From assembly GCA_031310005.1 (NCBI GenBank), contig CM062381.1, forward strand, positions 930,001 through 994,000: a stretch of 64,000 nucleotides of DNA, written 5' to 3'. Positions within the stretch are counted from its first letter, which is position 1; each line of letters begins with the position of its first letter. This stretch comes from Dactylellina haptotyla (Eukaryota > Ascomycota > Orbiliomycetes > Orbiliales > Orbiliaceae). Positions 46,854 to 59,744 of this stretch are shown in pieces. Below the pieces are notes generated by a model. The model had not been told where the DNA came from, ran no database searches, and worked only from the letters and a program-made list of their open reading frames with translations. The position numbers and the translations under genes are program-made.

Positions 46854-49800
46854 GGGGTTTGAAGGCGTGGTATTCGGAAATTCGATGTTTTTCTGATAAT
46901 TTTCGTACATCAAGGCGGATCCGGTGTTTTGGACTGGTCGAAATCTTTGTATAACAGCTATAGGTTGTGAGTATTTGTTTTTGGTTATAGAATGTGTGCC
47001 ATTGGGAGGCACGTGCGCATAAATTGGAATCCAAATGATACCTCTAGATCATTAAAATTTGTCCCATTCGAACGAAGGTTCAAGGCTGCCTGGGCTGCGA
47101 AAGCCTGAAGCATGAATCCCATCGCCGAAGAGCAAACCACACTAAATGGAACTTTAGACCCATGTCTAGCGCAGCCGATTACCCCGAAAGCACGCCCGCC
47201 TATCGATTAACGCTGTGCCGGTTCTCTCACGGGCTGAATTACCAGGTAGAACGAAATTTAGTCCGATCAGCCTATGTTACTAGCGTGGCCGAGTGCTTTT
47301 CCCAACTCAGAAAATACCACAAGCTCCACCCAACACGCCACCGTGAGGTCTGTGCCGCTTCTATACATTTCGTAGACCTTGTTTTATGCGAAACTAGCCC
47401 TCGAAAATGTGGGGAAATTTAGCCTGGTAGGTGGTGAGTTCATTTCAGGTTTACTACCTAATCGGTTGGGGTTTTAAGCCTCCAAGTTAGACGCGGGAAA
47501 AAACAACGCTCGCGTTATTTCGCCTACCGAAAAGAAATTGAAACTCAGACGTCGTAGTGCCTTGAGAAAGAATGTTTTTTTTGCTAAATGGTGCCAATTC
47601 AATAATCTGGGGTTGCTTTTATTACTAAAATACAGGGCTAATGTCGTTTGCTTTACATAATTTATATCTTAAATCGCGTCTAGCGAGCCCGTACCGCCGA
47701 GCTAGTTTGACGTTCCAAAAAACTAACCCCAAAATAGATCAATCGCAAACTGGGAGCAATCTCAGGTTCAAGAAACAAAGGTGTGGTAAGGTGTGGATGT
47801 CGAGAGGGCTAATTGTGGTGCCTTAAATATAGTGGATACGAATACAGGTCCCTTGGCACATGCATCGTGCCATGAATCCAACTGCTGTGCATGTATCACA
47901 AGATCCTGATTCCACCTGTATCTCTACGCATTTGGAGAACCAACTTTTATCTTAAAAAAAAAAAAAAAACAAGGTCAGAGCAAGGATTGGTGTTGTGGAC
48001 CAGGTTTACTGTTAGCTAACGTGAACTTTTCCGTGGGCGAATTTTCGGAATTTATATTTGAGCAATTAATTTGGATTTATAATTGGCGCCCCCTGGTAGA
48101 AAGTGGGCTCTAGTAGATATTATAGTTCTCACGGAAACTGTAAAATTTGAATAAAATCTTGATCTTGAGACAGAGCTCTGGGCCGGTTTTCAACTCTACC
48201 GATATCGCATTCTAGGCAGCGGTTTGCTCCATTCCCTTGCCACAACAATGTCAAACTTGAGGCAAATTTCCGAAAATATTTCTATTCGTCGGAAACCTCA
48301 TTCGACGTCGATATCGGTCCTTGTTGTAAGTCTCACTTATACATATGCAAATGCAGATAGTTGCAACTGGGATGGGGACGCCAAAATACACATGACACCA
48401 ACAGCCAATTGGTGTGGCATCCTTTGTTTACTTTTCTAAAGAATGCCGACCCGAAACATCAGTCTTCTACTGGTTCTAGTTTTTAGAGAGAAGGGTAGGT
48501 GATCTGTTGGATGTAAGCATGCATGAGAGCTCGACTTGAGGGAGGGGTGTCACAGGGAACAAAAAACTGCCTCGAACCAATAAATTGGACTTTGGGGCAG
48601 GTTAGTTCTGAAATATCTACACCGATTGCGACGCAAGGAGTTCCTGTCTCTAATCTCGCTGCCTCGTACACACCGGACATATATGTACCTACTAGTCCAA
48701 CCCATCGGTACTCCGATTGTCTCCGCTGGTGGGAAGGATCTGGGCAGGAATATCCTGTTCTGGCCCATATATTTCCCAACACGGACATGTCAGAAATTTT
48801 TCTGTGTTGGGAAAACTTTCTTCAGGTGGGAGGATCCAGACTGCTGGGTATTGCATAAGTGTAACCGATGACCTGGAAATCTGCGAAATCATGAGGGGGA
48901 GGGGGAATAATGTAAAGGATGTCCTGCAATGCACGGATGGCAGAAGTTGGAGGCGGGCGAGATGAAGGTACTTTCTGTGATTAGTGTTAGGCAAAAGAAG
49001 AAACAATGGAATCTTCATCTGATTATCTAGTAGATAGGTAGATGGCCGAACAATAACGCACACGGCTGAAATTGAGGGGGCAGGAAGACTGCTGGCACAC
49101 TGTTCTTATCGATAAGAAATCGGGGAAGAAGAAGAAGAAGAAGAATATGTGCACCGCGAAGGTACGATGTTGTCTCGCAAACCAGTGTCTTACGGGGTAA
49201 AACGTCTGATTTACGAGACAATGAGGGGCATAATGTAGTTTTCATTCTTCTTGGACTAAGTACTCAGGTATCTATCTATGTAAGAGAGCCATTCTGAAAA
49301 AAAATCAGATAATATAATGTACATAAGTGATCATGAATGGCTTCTAAAAACTAAAATAGACCCTACGGAGAATATATCACTAGATTCGCCTATATTCGCT
49401 TCGAATTCCACCACCGCTTTTGCCGTATCCCACTAAGTCCCAAAACCCCAACCGCTACCAGAAAATATTCCGCCTTTAATCCTCCTTTAGTAATGATCAG
49501 TGCCATGCACATACGTTTCTATATTATCATGCGGGAAAGGGCATTTCCATATGAGTGCGAAATTTCACGATTGTAATCAGTTGGCTCCTTTTGTCCACGG
49601 AGTGTGGCTTTTGATAATTCGCTTCGATTACGACTCGACGAAAACCTTCAACTTCGAGGTGTCGGCGCTAGGGCTGAGATTCGCCGTTTACCGATATTCT
49701 AGTTTACGATCTCGGAACGAGCATAGTCGAAGTAGAGAGCCAACGAGAAGTCATGGAAATAATATATGGGAGGGGAACATTTTTCATTGGGATTATAAGA

Positions 49801-52800
49801 AGAGGGGATAGAGAGAAGAATAGAAGAATGTGATAATATATGCATAAGAAATTCTTGGATGGGGGGAGGAGGCAGCTCTATATATACTCATTTCTCAAAA
49901 AGAAACCTTATTGTTATGAAACTAGGTACATGCTGTAAATTCCACAGCCGTATGTCATATAGTCACCACGAGTCAGTATTCCGGCGGTAATAATCCCAGA
50001 GCCCATGAAAAAATAAAATAACAGAGGGCTGCTGTTCCACAGGAACTCTCCGCCCAAAGCCGCCAACCCAGCGAGAAAAGGTTTCGAAAAAAACCTGGGC
50101 CGAAAGCCGGCTGGACTGGCGAAAAAAGACGAGCGCCACTAAACTTTCGTACCGAAGGGATCTGTGCCGAAATATGTTATGCTAGTAATCATGTAACACC
50201 AGCACACAAACCTCGCCGTCTCTGTTTTTCCCTTGTCGAGGAAGGAAAATGTCTCGAGTACCTTGCGAGGTCCAGGGCGGGAACCTTGTACCACATACTC
50301 TCATACATGGATCTTCTAGTATGGGGCTCGATGGTCTCGAGAACAGTGTCAATTACTGCAAGAGGAAAAGCGTTGTTTGCCTTTTTGTGCAATTCACCGG
50401 GTTTCTGGTTGACAGAACATTTGTTGAAAGAGAAGGCACAATCGAATGCATTTTCTGTACTGGTTGGCAAGTACATTTGGGAGGGGTAGAGTTAGCCGCC
50501 TTTTTCGGATTCAATGAGAGGTGGCGGGTATATTAAGTTTAGAGAATCGAAGCCTGAGACTATCCCCTAAACTGTGCCGTAACTAACGTTGGTAATGGCT
50601 TACATGGTTCGAGATGTGGTGATACCTTGGCTCCCTCTGCCTAGTGCGAGTCGGCAATCGAGAAAATTTTAGTGTTGGATATTTTCCTTTTAGCGATACG
50701 AAAGAATGTTCGTAAGAAACTGCTCAGGCAGCTCAGACGCATGCTAGCAATGTTTGCTCTTATGCACCATAGACGTACGTATATCGATATTCCATTGTGA
50801 CACGATAATTTTGGAGATATCAGCCTGTTCGTACGGAACACGAACACCAACGATCCAAGCAAGGATGGATATCTTTGACACGCGGTACCCACATACATGC
50901 GCACGAAACTGGGAAGGTAATTGCGTTTGTTGGTGGACCGGGTTGCAGGATGATGATGTGCTTGTTCTTGAAAAAGCAAAGTCCAATTAGTGCGACCGTG
51001 TGGACTTGTGCCTGCCTTACCTGCCTCATGGCTTGGACCTTCACCTTTGGTGTTTCTCAAATGTATTGTTCCGAAACATAAAAACAGGCACGGTTAATGC
51101 CTACTCTCTGGATCCGACGTGCAACATTAAAATCTAAGCTTCACCTGGAACGCTCATTGGTTTTCTTTTCTTGTAGAACACCAGGCAACTTGAGGTGGGA
51201 TTCTGATAAGTTGACGGCTTCGATCCATTCCTGTAGTGCAAGTTGGTGGCCCAGCAACATTTTCTTCTTGGTTTTTCCAATTCTCGATCTCACCCGATCC
51301 CAAACGATAACCCCGGTTATCAGTGGATGCAAAAGTATGTCGAGTACTCAATGCCCATGTTGGGATAACCCAACCTGAGTTCTGCAGAATTTTCTCGAGT
51401 TTGTATGATCATGTCCCCGGAAATATGAGTATCAAAAACTTAGCGAGGATTCAAATTGATAGTCATGTTACACACCATTTGACTGAACAAGGAAGGAGAG
51501 TGTCATCTTCATCTAATCAACTTAGCTTTGAGGGCTCAAGGCTTTTATAACGTCCGATCTCGGTGTCTATCATCTGAGATGTCTTTCGCGTTCAAACTAA
51601 TATGACTTCCAGATCAAAGCCTCTTTCCTTCCCCAAAGGTAGATAGGAATTAAACTTTACCTATAGCTCCTCCCGCTCGCTATGTCGGTCTTTCCCTTTT
51701 GACATTAAATCTGTTCTCTCGCCGTATTAAAGTTTTGACTTTTGATCTCGCCCACCCCCACGCATTCCATTCATCAAGAATTGGTGGCTATAACAATAAA
51801 ACTGCTCTAAGACAAGTGATAGTAAATATACGTGGAGCTCTCGATATACCCCGGATACTTTCTCGAAAACTCTCTTTCCTCGAGGCAAGTCAACCCTGCC
51901 ATCCTAGCTCGCACCGACGAATCAATACCTAGGGTTTCCCGTCTAGGAGCCGTCCCTAAACCGAGTATTTTCATTCGATGCAGGTCGCGCAACTATGCGG
52001 CCCAAGTTAGTGGGCGATTCACCACGTGTGCCAGTCCTACATTTCAGAAAACTTGGAAATACGAACCTGGAAGATGCTGATGGCATGGGGAAGTGCCTGG
52101 ATGGTTTCTCCGAATTTTACCATAAGAGGGTATTCTCCCGCTCTCGTAAACGCACATAGTCTCTACTCGGCCAACTCCATCGCGGTGCCGCACCTGGATT
52201 CAGTAGATGCAGGAATTGGTTACAACATAGCGATATGATTGGGCGCATCGAAGGTATTAATAAATATACAACCCCGCTTCATCTAGACCAGAAACAAGCT
52301 ACATTGGCGCAAAAGCAAACAGATCGGCGATTTTGGAGAATTTGATTTTGTGAGCATTGTCTACTATGCCACAACTGGATTTAGAATGTCTTTATCCGTC
52401 GACGGGTAATGCTCTGAGATGCTTGGACATTCATCTGACTGCTCGAACCCCATAATCCTAGGATTGTCATATTTTCTACGGAGGGACTGCCTCCATGATT
52501 GAATTTTCGTCTCCTGCCGGCATCCTATGCTGCATGTCTACGCCTTGCCACCTACCTAGCAAGGATATAAGAAGCCTTAGTGATCAGGATCATGATTCGT
52601 ATCGGGCTAAATATTTCTATTGTATTTATGTTGATATTATCCCCTGTCCGAAGGCGGGTTGAGAAATGGCTCCGGTGAAAATGAAAGAAAAGCAGTCTGA
52701 CAGCATGAGATCATACGAGTCCCTCGTGCTTGCATGCAGGTTAGCCCGGGTATTTCGCAGTCAAGCTCTTCTACGGGAGCGCCTACCAACCATACTTCTC

Positions 52801-54344
52801 TGCCAGTTGACGTATTTAGGGATTTCATATTCAGGATCATTGGTGTCAGTCAATTCCCTGGCATAATTTGTCTGTAGATTGGTGACAATCTCAGGCAATC
52901 CGAAAAAATAACTTCAGCATTGTGACTTGGTAATTCTTCATAGTGCTTACCCGGATTTCTTCGACTATTGGTTCGGACAGTAGGGGATTGAGTTACTACA
53001 ACCATGAAGAGCAGGGTAGATAGGCTTGTTCTTCAAGATACAACAAGGACATTATCACTAACCAAAACCACACCGACACAAACAATAGCTTAAATTCCCT
53101 CAGAATTTGCCGAATGCAAATGTGGCACAGCAACAACGAACAGAGCACCTGCACCGAATGAGACGCGGGTGACTTCTCCGCTACTCACTATTTATAGAGT
53201 CGTTCTTAATAATTCTCCAATCATTGAAGATCAACACTCTGAAGGAATGTTTGGCTTGCGGGATGAACGCTGCTACATCTGGCGACTTACAGGCGCTAGG
53301 CTCCAATTCTGGGAGCTCGTTCGCGAATCTGTGCCACAAGGTGTCGGTGTTGCACTCGGACTTGTGGTATTTTTTGAGTTGCTCTGCCCATTATGGATTG
53401 CTTGTGCCGTTGAATACAGGAATCCAATAAATCATGCACAAGCTGAATACCTCTAGATATTCAGTGTCTGGAGACTCAAAAACGGCTTCTTCAATTTCCG
53501 TTATATCCTGGATTGAGGTTTGCAATTTGCCTGAGCGTTGCTTCATATGCCATGCTGTGCTGCTTAGCTTGGCTGCAAGGATATATCGTATAAGCTCGGT
53601 CTTCGCAACAGCCCCTACCCAGGCATACTCGTAGCTGCATGCCTTCTTTAAAACCACTAGAGCCGATGCAATGATCTTCTAGAGCGGATCCAAGTGCTCG
53701 AGCACCGCGTGGTAGCCATGTGGCATTAAGCGAAGACGAGCTGCGGGCGGCCCAGGTCCATGAGGATGACCACATGGATTGTGGGCCCGGCAAAAACCTC
53801 GTGGCTCCACTACGGTGATATCAATATATAACATATTGTGTAAACAAGGAATCTGTCCCTTGTTTCTGATATTCATGCGTCCAATGAGGGTATTCAAGCC
53901 TCACACTGCGTTACAGCCTTGGGCAAAATGCAGGGTTGGGATGGCCGAAAGCGAAAGGCAAACAAAAGCTATGCAGCTACCCCACCACTAGCCCAGGGAT
54001 GCCGTCGATATCGATACTAAGTGCAAAAATAGCCATCCTTGTTTCGAACTGGGACACAATGAATGCCACGGGCATTTGGCCTCTACGCACGTTAAAGCCT
54101 AAACTTTTAAACGGTTATCTCGTATGCGGTTGAGAAAAAAGGAAACCAGAGGTTTAGCTGTAGCTTTCAGTCGGTTCACCAAATTATCAAAATAATCTTC
54201 GATTCCTCTAAAGTTTCATCCTGGCATCGTATCAAATTTTCACTACTCCTTTTTGAGAGATATTTATTATACAACATTGCTACTTGTACATAGATTTTGC
54301 TACCTGTGTATACCAAAATACCTAGGAACAAGATTCCCTAAATC
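46854..54344. other. 7.5 kb gene desert
   Basis: No conserved gene is seen between the Maf gene and the 3' end of the carboxypeptidase gene. Open frames are short. The best single ATG-started one is 86 codons (47162-47422), with no recognisable domain. An A17 run lies at 47953-47969. On the minus strand, open or lightly interrupted frames cluster at 52.6-53.9 kb (see separate entry), and there are uninterrupted frames of about 95-100 codons at 50189-50476 and 48483-48788. These lengths are within what random DNA of this composition gives. No terminal repeats, reverse transcriptase or transposase motifs were found. Confidence 0.45.
53181..53897 (-). pseudogene. Possible decayed gene of unknown family
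   Basis: One minus-strand frame runs 239 codons with only two in-frame stops (about 12 would be expected by chance). It reads protein-like, for example KACSYEYAWVGAVAKTE, LQTSIQDITEIEEAVFE and TLWHRFANELPELEPSACKS. The frame ends near a GTGAGT donor-like site. A second protein-like frame with one or two interruptions lies just downstream at about 52635-52935. No family is recognised. Given the number of windows in 64 kb, a run like this can arise by chance, so the call is weak. If real, it could be a relic of a spliced fungal gene. Confidence 0.22.
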
Positions 54345-57304
54345 TTATTCGATAGAGCTTGTCGCCTCAATAACACATTTCTGAATAATTTCGGACCACC
54401 GCTAAAGCGTAAAGAATTCAGTCAGTACACATTTGCCTCGAAATATTTGATTCTGAGAAACTTACCACAACATTAGTCCAGTTCTTAGCTTCGATACTCT
54501 CCAAAATCCCTGGGAATACAGCACCCGCATAGCCTGTCCACAGACCCGGCGCGAAAACGACATGCTTATAAACATTTCTTCCATCTAAACCATCTTCATA
54601 AACAAAATTTCTCTCGAAGAACTGAATCTTCTTATTTAAATCTTTGACTTTCGCCCAGTAGTGCACGGGCTGCCACCATTTGTACCACGGAACCACAGGG
54701 CTCAAATCCTTGATTTCCTCTGTTAGCGCCAGAGACTCCTCATCAAACGTAGCAGCTACTTTGATTAAGGTTGAAATGCGACCGGACAAATCGCCCAAAG
54801 ATGATCGAGCTTCCTTGTGACCTTCTACGCCAGCTATATCTTTCTCCTGTGTTAGAGATACGGATTCTTCAGCCTCTTTGATCTTTGCGTCCAAAAATTT
54901 ACGGGCCGCCTCGAGATGCTTGTCGAGGAAGGAGGCGTAATCTGCAATTCCGAAGGGAATCACAACACTCTCAGCAAGAGTTAATGCCATGTGCCCTAGT
55001 AATTTGGATGCTGTAACATGGTATTTAAATCCTGGATCGCCATACTTCTCCATCCAGTCGAAAGAATCATAATTGGAATGGTCTGGTAGAAGAGTTAGCG
55101 ACCGAGCCCACAAATTTGGAATAGAACGAAATGGGACCTACAATGATAAACTGCCCCATTTGCGCCCTGTCTGAAGCTAAAATCTGCGCTTGGGACAAGA
55201 GCGATGTCTTGGAATCCAACGAAATCACTTCCGGAACCGACGGAACTGATAACTCCACTCTCTTTGCTCCAGATTTCGTAAAGACTACCCTTATAGTCAC
55301 CCTGGCGGTGGTCATGTTCATGGTCGCGATCGCTCAAAATGTTGGAATCACCAGCCTCCATAACCGGGGTTAGAGCTACAGCCGACAGAGGCATAACAGA
55401 CTCGCCCTTATGGATCATATCCCTCTTCTTATCTGCAAGTGGATCAGCGATGGCTTTCATAGAGTCTTTGAACACCTTGTACATCAGCGGTGCGGCGGAG
55501 ACGTCGAGCCATTGCCCTGAGGTTGCGACGTCTAGATTGAGATATGCAACTGCATTTTGCATCAAGTAAACTCTGTGTTCCTCTACCCACTCGGTACTGC
55601 CGACCATGCCGTATTCCTCGCCGTCCCATGATGCAAATATTACTGTTCTTAGAGGTTTCCAGCCCTGTTTAATCATTTCGCCGAATGTTCTCGCAACTAC
55701 ATACCAAGAGTTAATAACTAGAATAAAGCTTGTAGCCAATTATGGCATAGAAAGACGGGTACTCGCCTTCCGTGATTGCTGCTGAGCCGGAGACTGGATC
55801 GCCTGCTCCCGCGCACCATGCATCACGATGGTTTCCAATGACGAGAACTTCGTCGCTGATTGAACCATTGAGAACACCTGGAGGGCAAGATGTTAGCAGT
55901 GACACTTCATACATAGTCGACGAGATTCTCACCAATAACGTCCCAAATAGGGGTGAGCGTAGACTCTACGATATTCTCCAGATGAAGCAAGGTTTTTGTC
56001 GCCTTTTCTACCCCAGTTTGGGTCGGCTTCAAAACTTCAATACCATTCTTCTTTTCGACTTTGTACCCAATAGGACCCGTCCAATACTCCACACCCACAT
56101 CTATGAGACCACCTTTTCTCCAATTTGAAGGGTGGTAGCCCCATCCATTGAGAGCTTTCAGTATAGGAGTAGCATCCAAGTAACTAATTGGTAAACTAGG
56201 AATACTCGGGATCGCTTCGAATTCATCGGCTCTAGGTACTCCAGGCTTAGATGCATAGCCAGGAGTGGTTGGATCTCCTGGCCTGAGGGATGTAAATTGA
56301 ACCGATCCTCGTTGAACACTTGAAGGTTGTCGCCCGCTTCCTTTAGGGTAGGGCTGCCCGTCACCGCTCCCGCCGCCTGACCAGCCATCGGGATGATCAT
56401 CTGCGGGATCCGTGTATATGACCACACCTACGGCACCTCTATCCTGTGCCCCTTTAACCTTCAAACCTCTGAAGATCAAACCGTACCGGCAGATAACAAT
56501 ATTGCCTTTGATTGGGACTTCCAGTTCATCCAACTGCTTAAAGGTGTCGTAGTCGCAGTAGCCACCGTACACGAACTCGGCTGTGACAGTGCCATTTGCA
56601 GAGTACCCATGGAAGGTTGGTACTCTTTCCTTCAATTGCGAGTATGCATCTCCTGGGACCTCATCCTCTTCGAGACTAGCCTCGAATAGAACTTTGTCCG
56701 CATCTTTATCCTTCCCGCTTTTCTTGTCTTTCTTGCCAGAATCTGCGATGGGGCTATCGCTACTAACATTGCGCTCCACCAAAGCTAGGCGGTGTCCCAC
56801 GGGATAGTTTAACAGTACTTCATACTCCACAATCTCCGACTTGATCCCATAGCTTTCCCATTTCTCCTTGGTCCATACGGCCTGACTGTAGTTCTTGCCG
56901 GCAATATGCGTCCCAGAGCTGTAATATTTGCTCCAATGTTTAACTTTTGCACTATTCGGTGTATCCTCCAGAATTTTGTAAAGTTTATCCAGTGGAAGAT
57001 CTTTGTTCCTGGGCAATGGGTATCGATCATGCGGCGGGTGCGCATCTTTCCATTTCAAGGGCGAGTGCCAACGGGGTATTAGATGGAGAGGGAACAGGAC
57101 GAGTAGATAGAGGATAGAGTAAAAGATAGTGACTTGAGCGAGAATGTAGCAGAATCGTGTGCAAGTATTTGAGCGGTGGGGCCTGCGGTATGGCCTTGTA
57201 GGAACGGCCGCAAGGAGTGGTGTGTGTTCGCTGTTGCTGGTTGCACGTGGGTGGACGCCGTGCTGTGCGCCACTGACGGCCGCGGCAGTAATGCCCGGAT
57301 TCAT
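54345..57304 (-). CDS. Type II membrane M28 peptidase, glutamate carboxypeptidase II / transferrin-receptor-like
   Basis: This family of two-zinc metallopeptidases (PSMA/NAALADase, Tre/Vps70-like in fungi) sits in secretory or vacuolar membranes with the catalytic part luminal. Exons on the complement are 55933-57304, 55767-55877, 55142-55696, 54466-55082 and 54345-54401, giving 903 residues. A single hydrophobic anchor, ILAQVTIFYSILYLLVLFPL, lies at about residue 54-73. A protease-associated domain carries KGNIVICRYGLIFRGLKVKG. Zinc and catalytic residues are present: NHRDAW with GAGDPVSG, WDGEEYGMVGSTEW, and the last histidine in GAVYHYHSNYDSFDWMEKYG. A dimerisation-type helical C-terminus follows. 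A Lys-rich loop (GKKDKKSGKDKDADK) is inserted before the PA domain. Intron 2 starts with GC rather than GT. Activity is likely but the substrate is unknown. Confidence 0.93.
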
Positions 57305-57940
57305 GACGTCGGTTGCGCGAAACTGGTGTTTCTTATGAGACTTCTCGAGAAACCATATCTCGGGGCGACGTTGATGCTCTCGATATATGGCGCGAAACCA
57401 AGTAAGGTTGTTTGAATTTACAGAGTTTTACTGTATGGTTGCGATTTGGGGAACATAACGCGGAGAGGAAGCCGGAAGTAGGCCCATGCCAATGACATCG
57501 CCGCCAAGACCACATCGGCTCGGTCCGATATGCCCAACACCCAGGCAAACGTCACACAGGGTAAGGCCAGTCGCTGGCCCGCCAGCACAAAGAGCTCTTC
57601 GATTTCGAAATTTGGGTTCAAGGCCTGTAACAGTGGACTGTCTCCATCCTTAATCCACAATTACAAAAGGAAGCGTTGGCTGGCTCCGTCGATGTCGGCT
57701 ATCATATACCAAGCTCTCCGCACATGTCGAAACAGCTGCATTGGGTCTATAGATTCGACTTGCGCACAAAGTTATAACGAGGTGTTGACTTGCGTCGTTC
57801 TGCATTTCAATGTTAACAATAAAATAGCTCCGAGGTCTATCTTGGCGTTATTCGGTATCCATAATTAAAATACATAAGACAGTGGTAAATCGGGTATTGC
57901 ATTTGATTTCCAGGATAATAAAGAAAAAGGTGATCCAGAT
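57305..57940. promoter_or_regulatory. Intergenic upstream of the carboxypeptidase gene
   Basis: This contains the carboxypeptidase promoter and the 3' flank of the ankyrin gene. A minus-strand frame of 80 codons (57418-57660) is protein-like but starts without ATG right after a stop; I do not call it. Confidence 0.4.
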
Positions 57941-59559
57941 TTATTGCAACGCAGACAGAATATCCGTAATTCTTCCAATCTCACAAGCGATCTTGTAAGG
58001 TGTTTTCCCTTTTCCATCCCTAACGTATTTATCTGCTTTCCTATATATCAGATACCGAATTGTGGCAATATCGGCTTTGGAAGCCGCAAAATGCAGCACA
58101 GTGGTACCCCAAGTATCAGAAGCATTGACGTCAGCACCGGCCGTCACAAGCAGTTCAACATTTTTTGCTAGTGACAGGCTGCTGAGCCCACAGTCAATAA
58201 GCACCATTAAAGGAGTCTTATTACTGGTATCGCTCTTATCAACTTCCGCACCTGCTTTCAGCAATGTTTTAATCTTTTCTGTACTTCCGCAAGCACACGC
58301 GAGGTGAAGTGGTATTCCCGGCTCCATATATCCAACATTTTGGATCATAATTTCATCATATAGTGTTCCATTGACGGGGTATCCATGCTTGATCAAAAGC
58401 TCCACTATGCTAGAATTCGATTTTATTATTGCTAGATGCATCGCTGTATATCCTTTCTTAGTTCGAGAGGTCACTTTAGCCCCCTTTTCTAAAAGTAGTT
58501 TCACCAAGTCTGGATAATTCATGCACGTGGCTACATGAAGGGGTAGTAGCCCACTAGTTTCAAATGGCGAGGCTATTGTGGTGAGGTTAAGCTCGTCCCC
58601 GATCAGAGATTCACCTGTATATGTGTGCCTATCGTGTTAGCTTGTATTAATATCGCCGAGCTAGATCTAAGGGAGGACGGCTTGTCCAAAACCTCACATT
58701 CAGTGAAAAGAACTTCAGCGAAATTCAAGTCTTTTTGAGTCCAGATGTAGTGCATAGCTGATAGCGCTTCACCTCTATTATGGGAGAGTGCTTTATTAAA
58801 GACCCAAGGCCATTTATCACCGTATTGCTCTTGCATCACCTGTAGCTTTGTAGTTCTCTCGATTTGCGCGTCCTTTTCCTTTTGTAAATTTCCTTGACCC
58901 CTGGCTGCATTTTGGTCTGCTGGTGATGTCGGTTGTAAGACTCCAGTTTGCGACTTTTGCTGGGCATTACTGGGAACCTCAACTCGCAGAGAGTTATAAA
59001 ATTCAACATCAGCCTCTTCTCCACGCTCTTTCAGAATTAAAACCATGCATTCAATAGCAGCATTCAATTCCTCAGCAGGAGAGTTGTTGTTTCGGTGAAT
59101 TTTAATTGCTTTCTTAGTCTGTCGTTTAGCAGCGTTCATGTCACCCAATTTGTAGTACAGAAACCCCTGCCAACTCTCAACAAACCCGGGAGAGTACGTC
59201 TGAACTGCATTTTCAATCCCGGCCGCTGATACCCTCTGTAATGTCAAGAGTGCCTCACTCCATTTCTCTTGTTTGGTTTGGACTTCCTGCAAAATGATGA
59301 GCCAATCGACAAGGTTCGCAGCGTCGGAATTCTTAGTCCCTATTGTTGCACGAATATCCTTTTCTAAAATGTTGATAATGGAAAGAATGAAAACTTCGGA
59401 CTTTTCCCAGTTTTTATCATCGTAAAAGTCTTGTGCCTTTTTCATGTTGAACTCGAACCTTTCTACTTCAAAATCGTCGTCGGAATCGTCTTCGGAATCC
59501 GATTCTCCAGCTTGCGTTGTTTCAGACGCACTCCAGGCCGTGGATGAGGCTACGGACAT
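57941..59559 (-). CDS. Ankyrin-repeat protein with helical, possibly TPR-like N-terminal half
   Basis: Exons 58698-59559 and 57941-58614 (complement; GTGAGG donor, GCTAAC branch, ACAG acceptor, phase 1) give 511 residues. The N-terminus is Ser-rich then acidic (SDSEDDSDDDFEVERFEFNM). Residues of about 35-190 form repeated helices spaced like tetratricopeptide repeats (NWEKSEVFILSIINILEK, EKWSEALLTLQRVSA, GFLYYKLGDMNAAKRQTKKA), which is inference. A linker with charged coiled segments follows. From about 305 there are five or so ankyrin repeats: LLPLHVATCMNYPDLVKLLL, GYTAMHLAIIKSNSSIVELL, GIPLHLACACGSTEKIKTLL, KTPLMVLIDCGLSSLSLAKN and TVLHFAASKADIATIRYLIY. The role is unknown; related architectures in fungi are often lineage-specific. 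A CTAAC plus ACATAG just before the ATG suggests a spliced 5' UTR. Confidence 0.85.
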
Positions 59560-59563
59560 GGGC

Positions 59564-59600
59564 CTATGTTGGTCTTTTATCCAGTTAGCTAGATAGTGGT
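59564..59600 (-). promoter_or_regulatory. Probable 3' end of a 5'-UTR intron of the ankyrin gene
   Basis: On the minus strand, a branch-like GCTAACTGG is followed 18-20 nt later by ACATAG, with the chosen ATG only a few bases further on. This is the normal layout of an intron end in this genome. The matching donor could be a GTGAGA or GTAAGC about 130-160 bp upstream. Confidence 0.4.
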
Positions 59601-59744
59601 GCGGATTAAGGAAGCTAGGAGGCCCGTACGCTTTAGGAATGCCTCACTTTCCGGGCGAGATAGCTGACTTCGTCGCGTAGTCTCTATATTCTCACTTGAG
59701 GTATTCTAGGAGCGTCATTAGAGCTTACTCGAAATATAATGGCA

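Noticed and set aside
47953-47969. A17 run as tail of a LINE or SINE
   Set aside because: No coding remnant, no internal promoter boxes and no target-site duplication could be recognised around it.
48084-48092. TGGCGCC motif resembling a retroelement primer-binding site
   Set aside because: No long terminal repeats, polypurine tract or coding motifs of such elements were seen within several kilobases.
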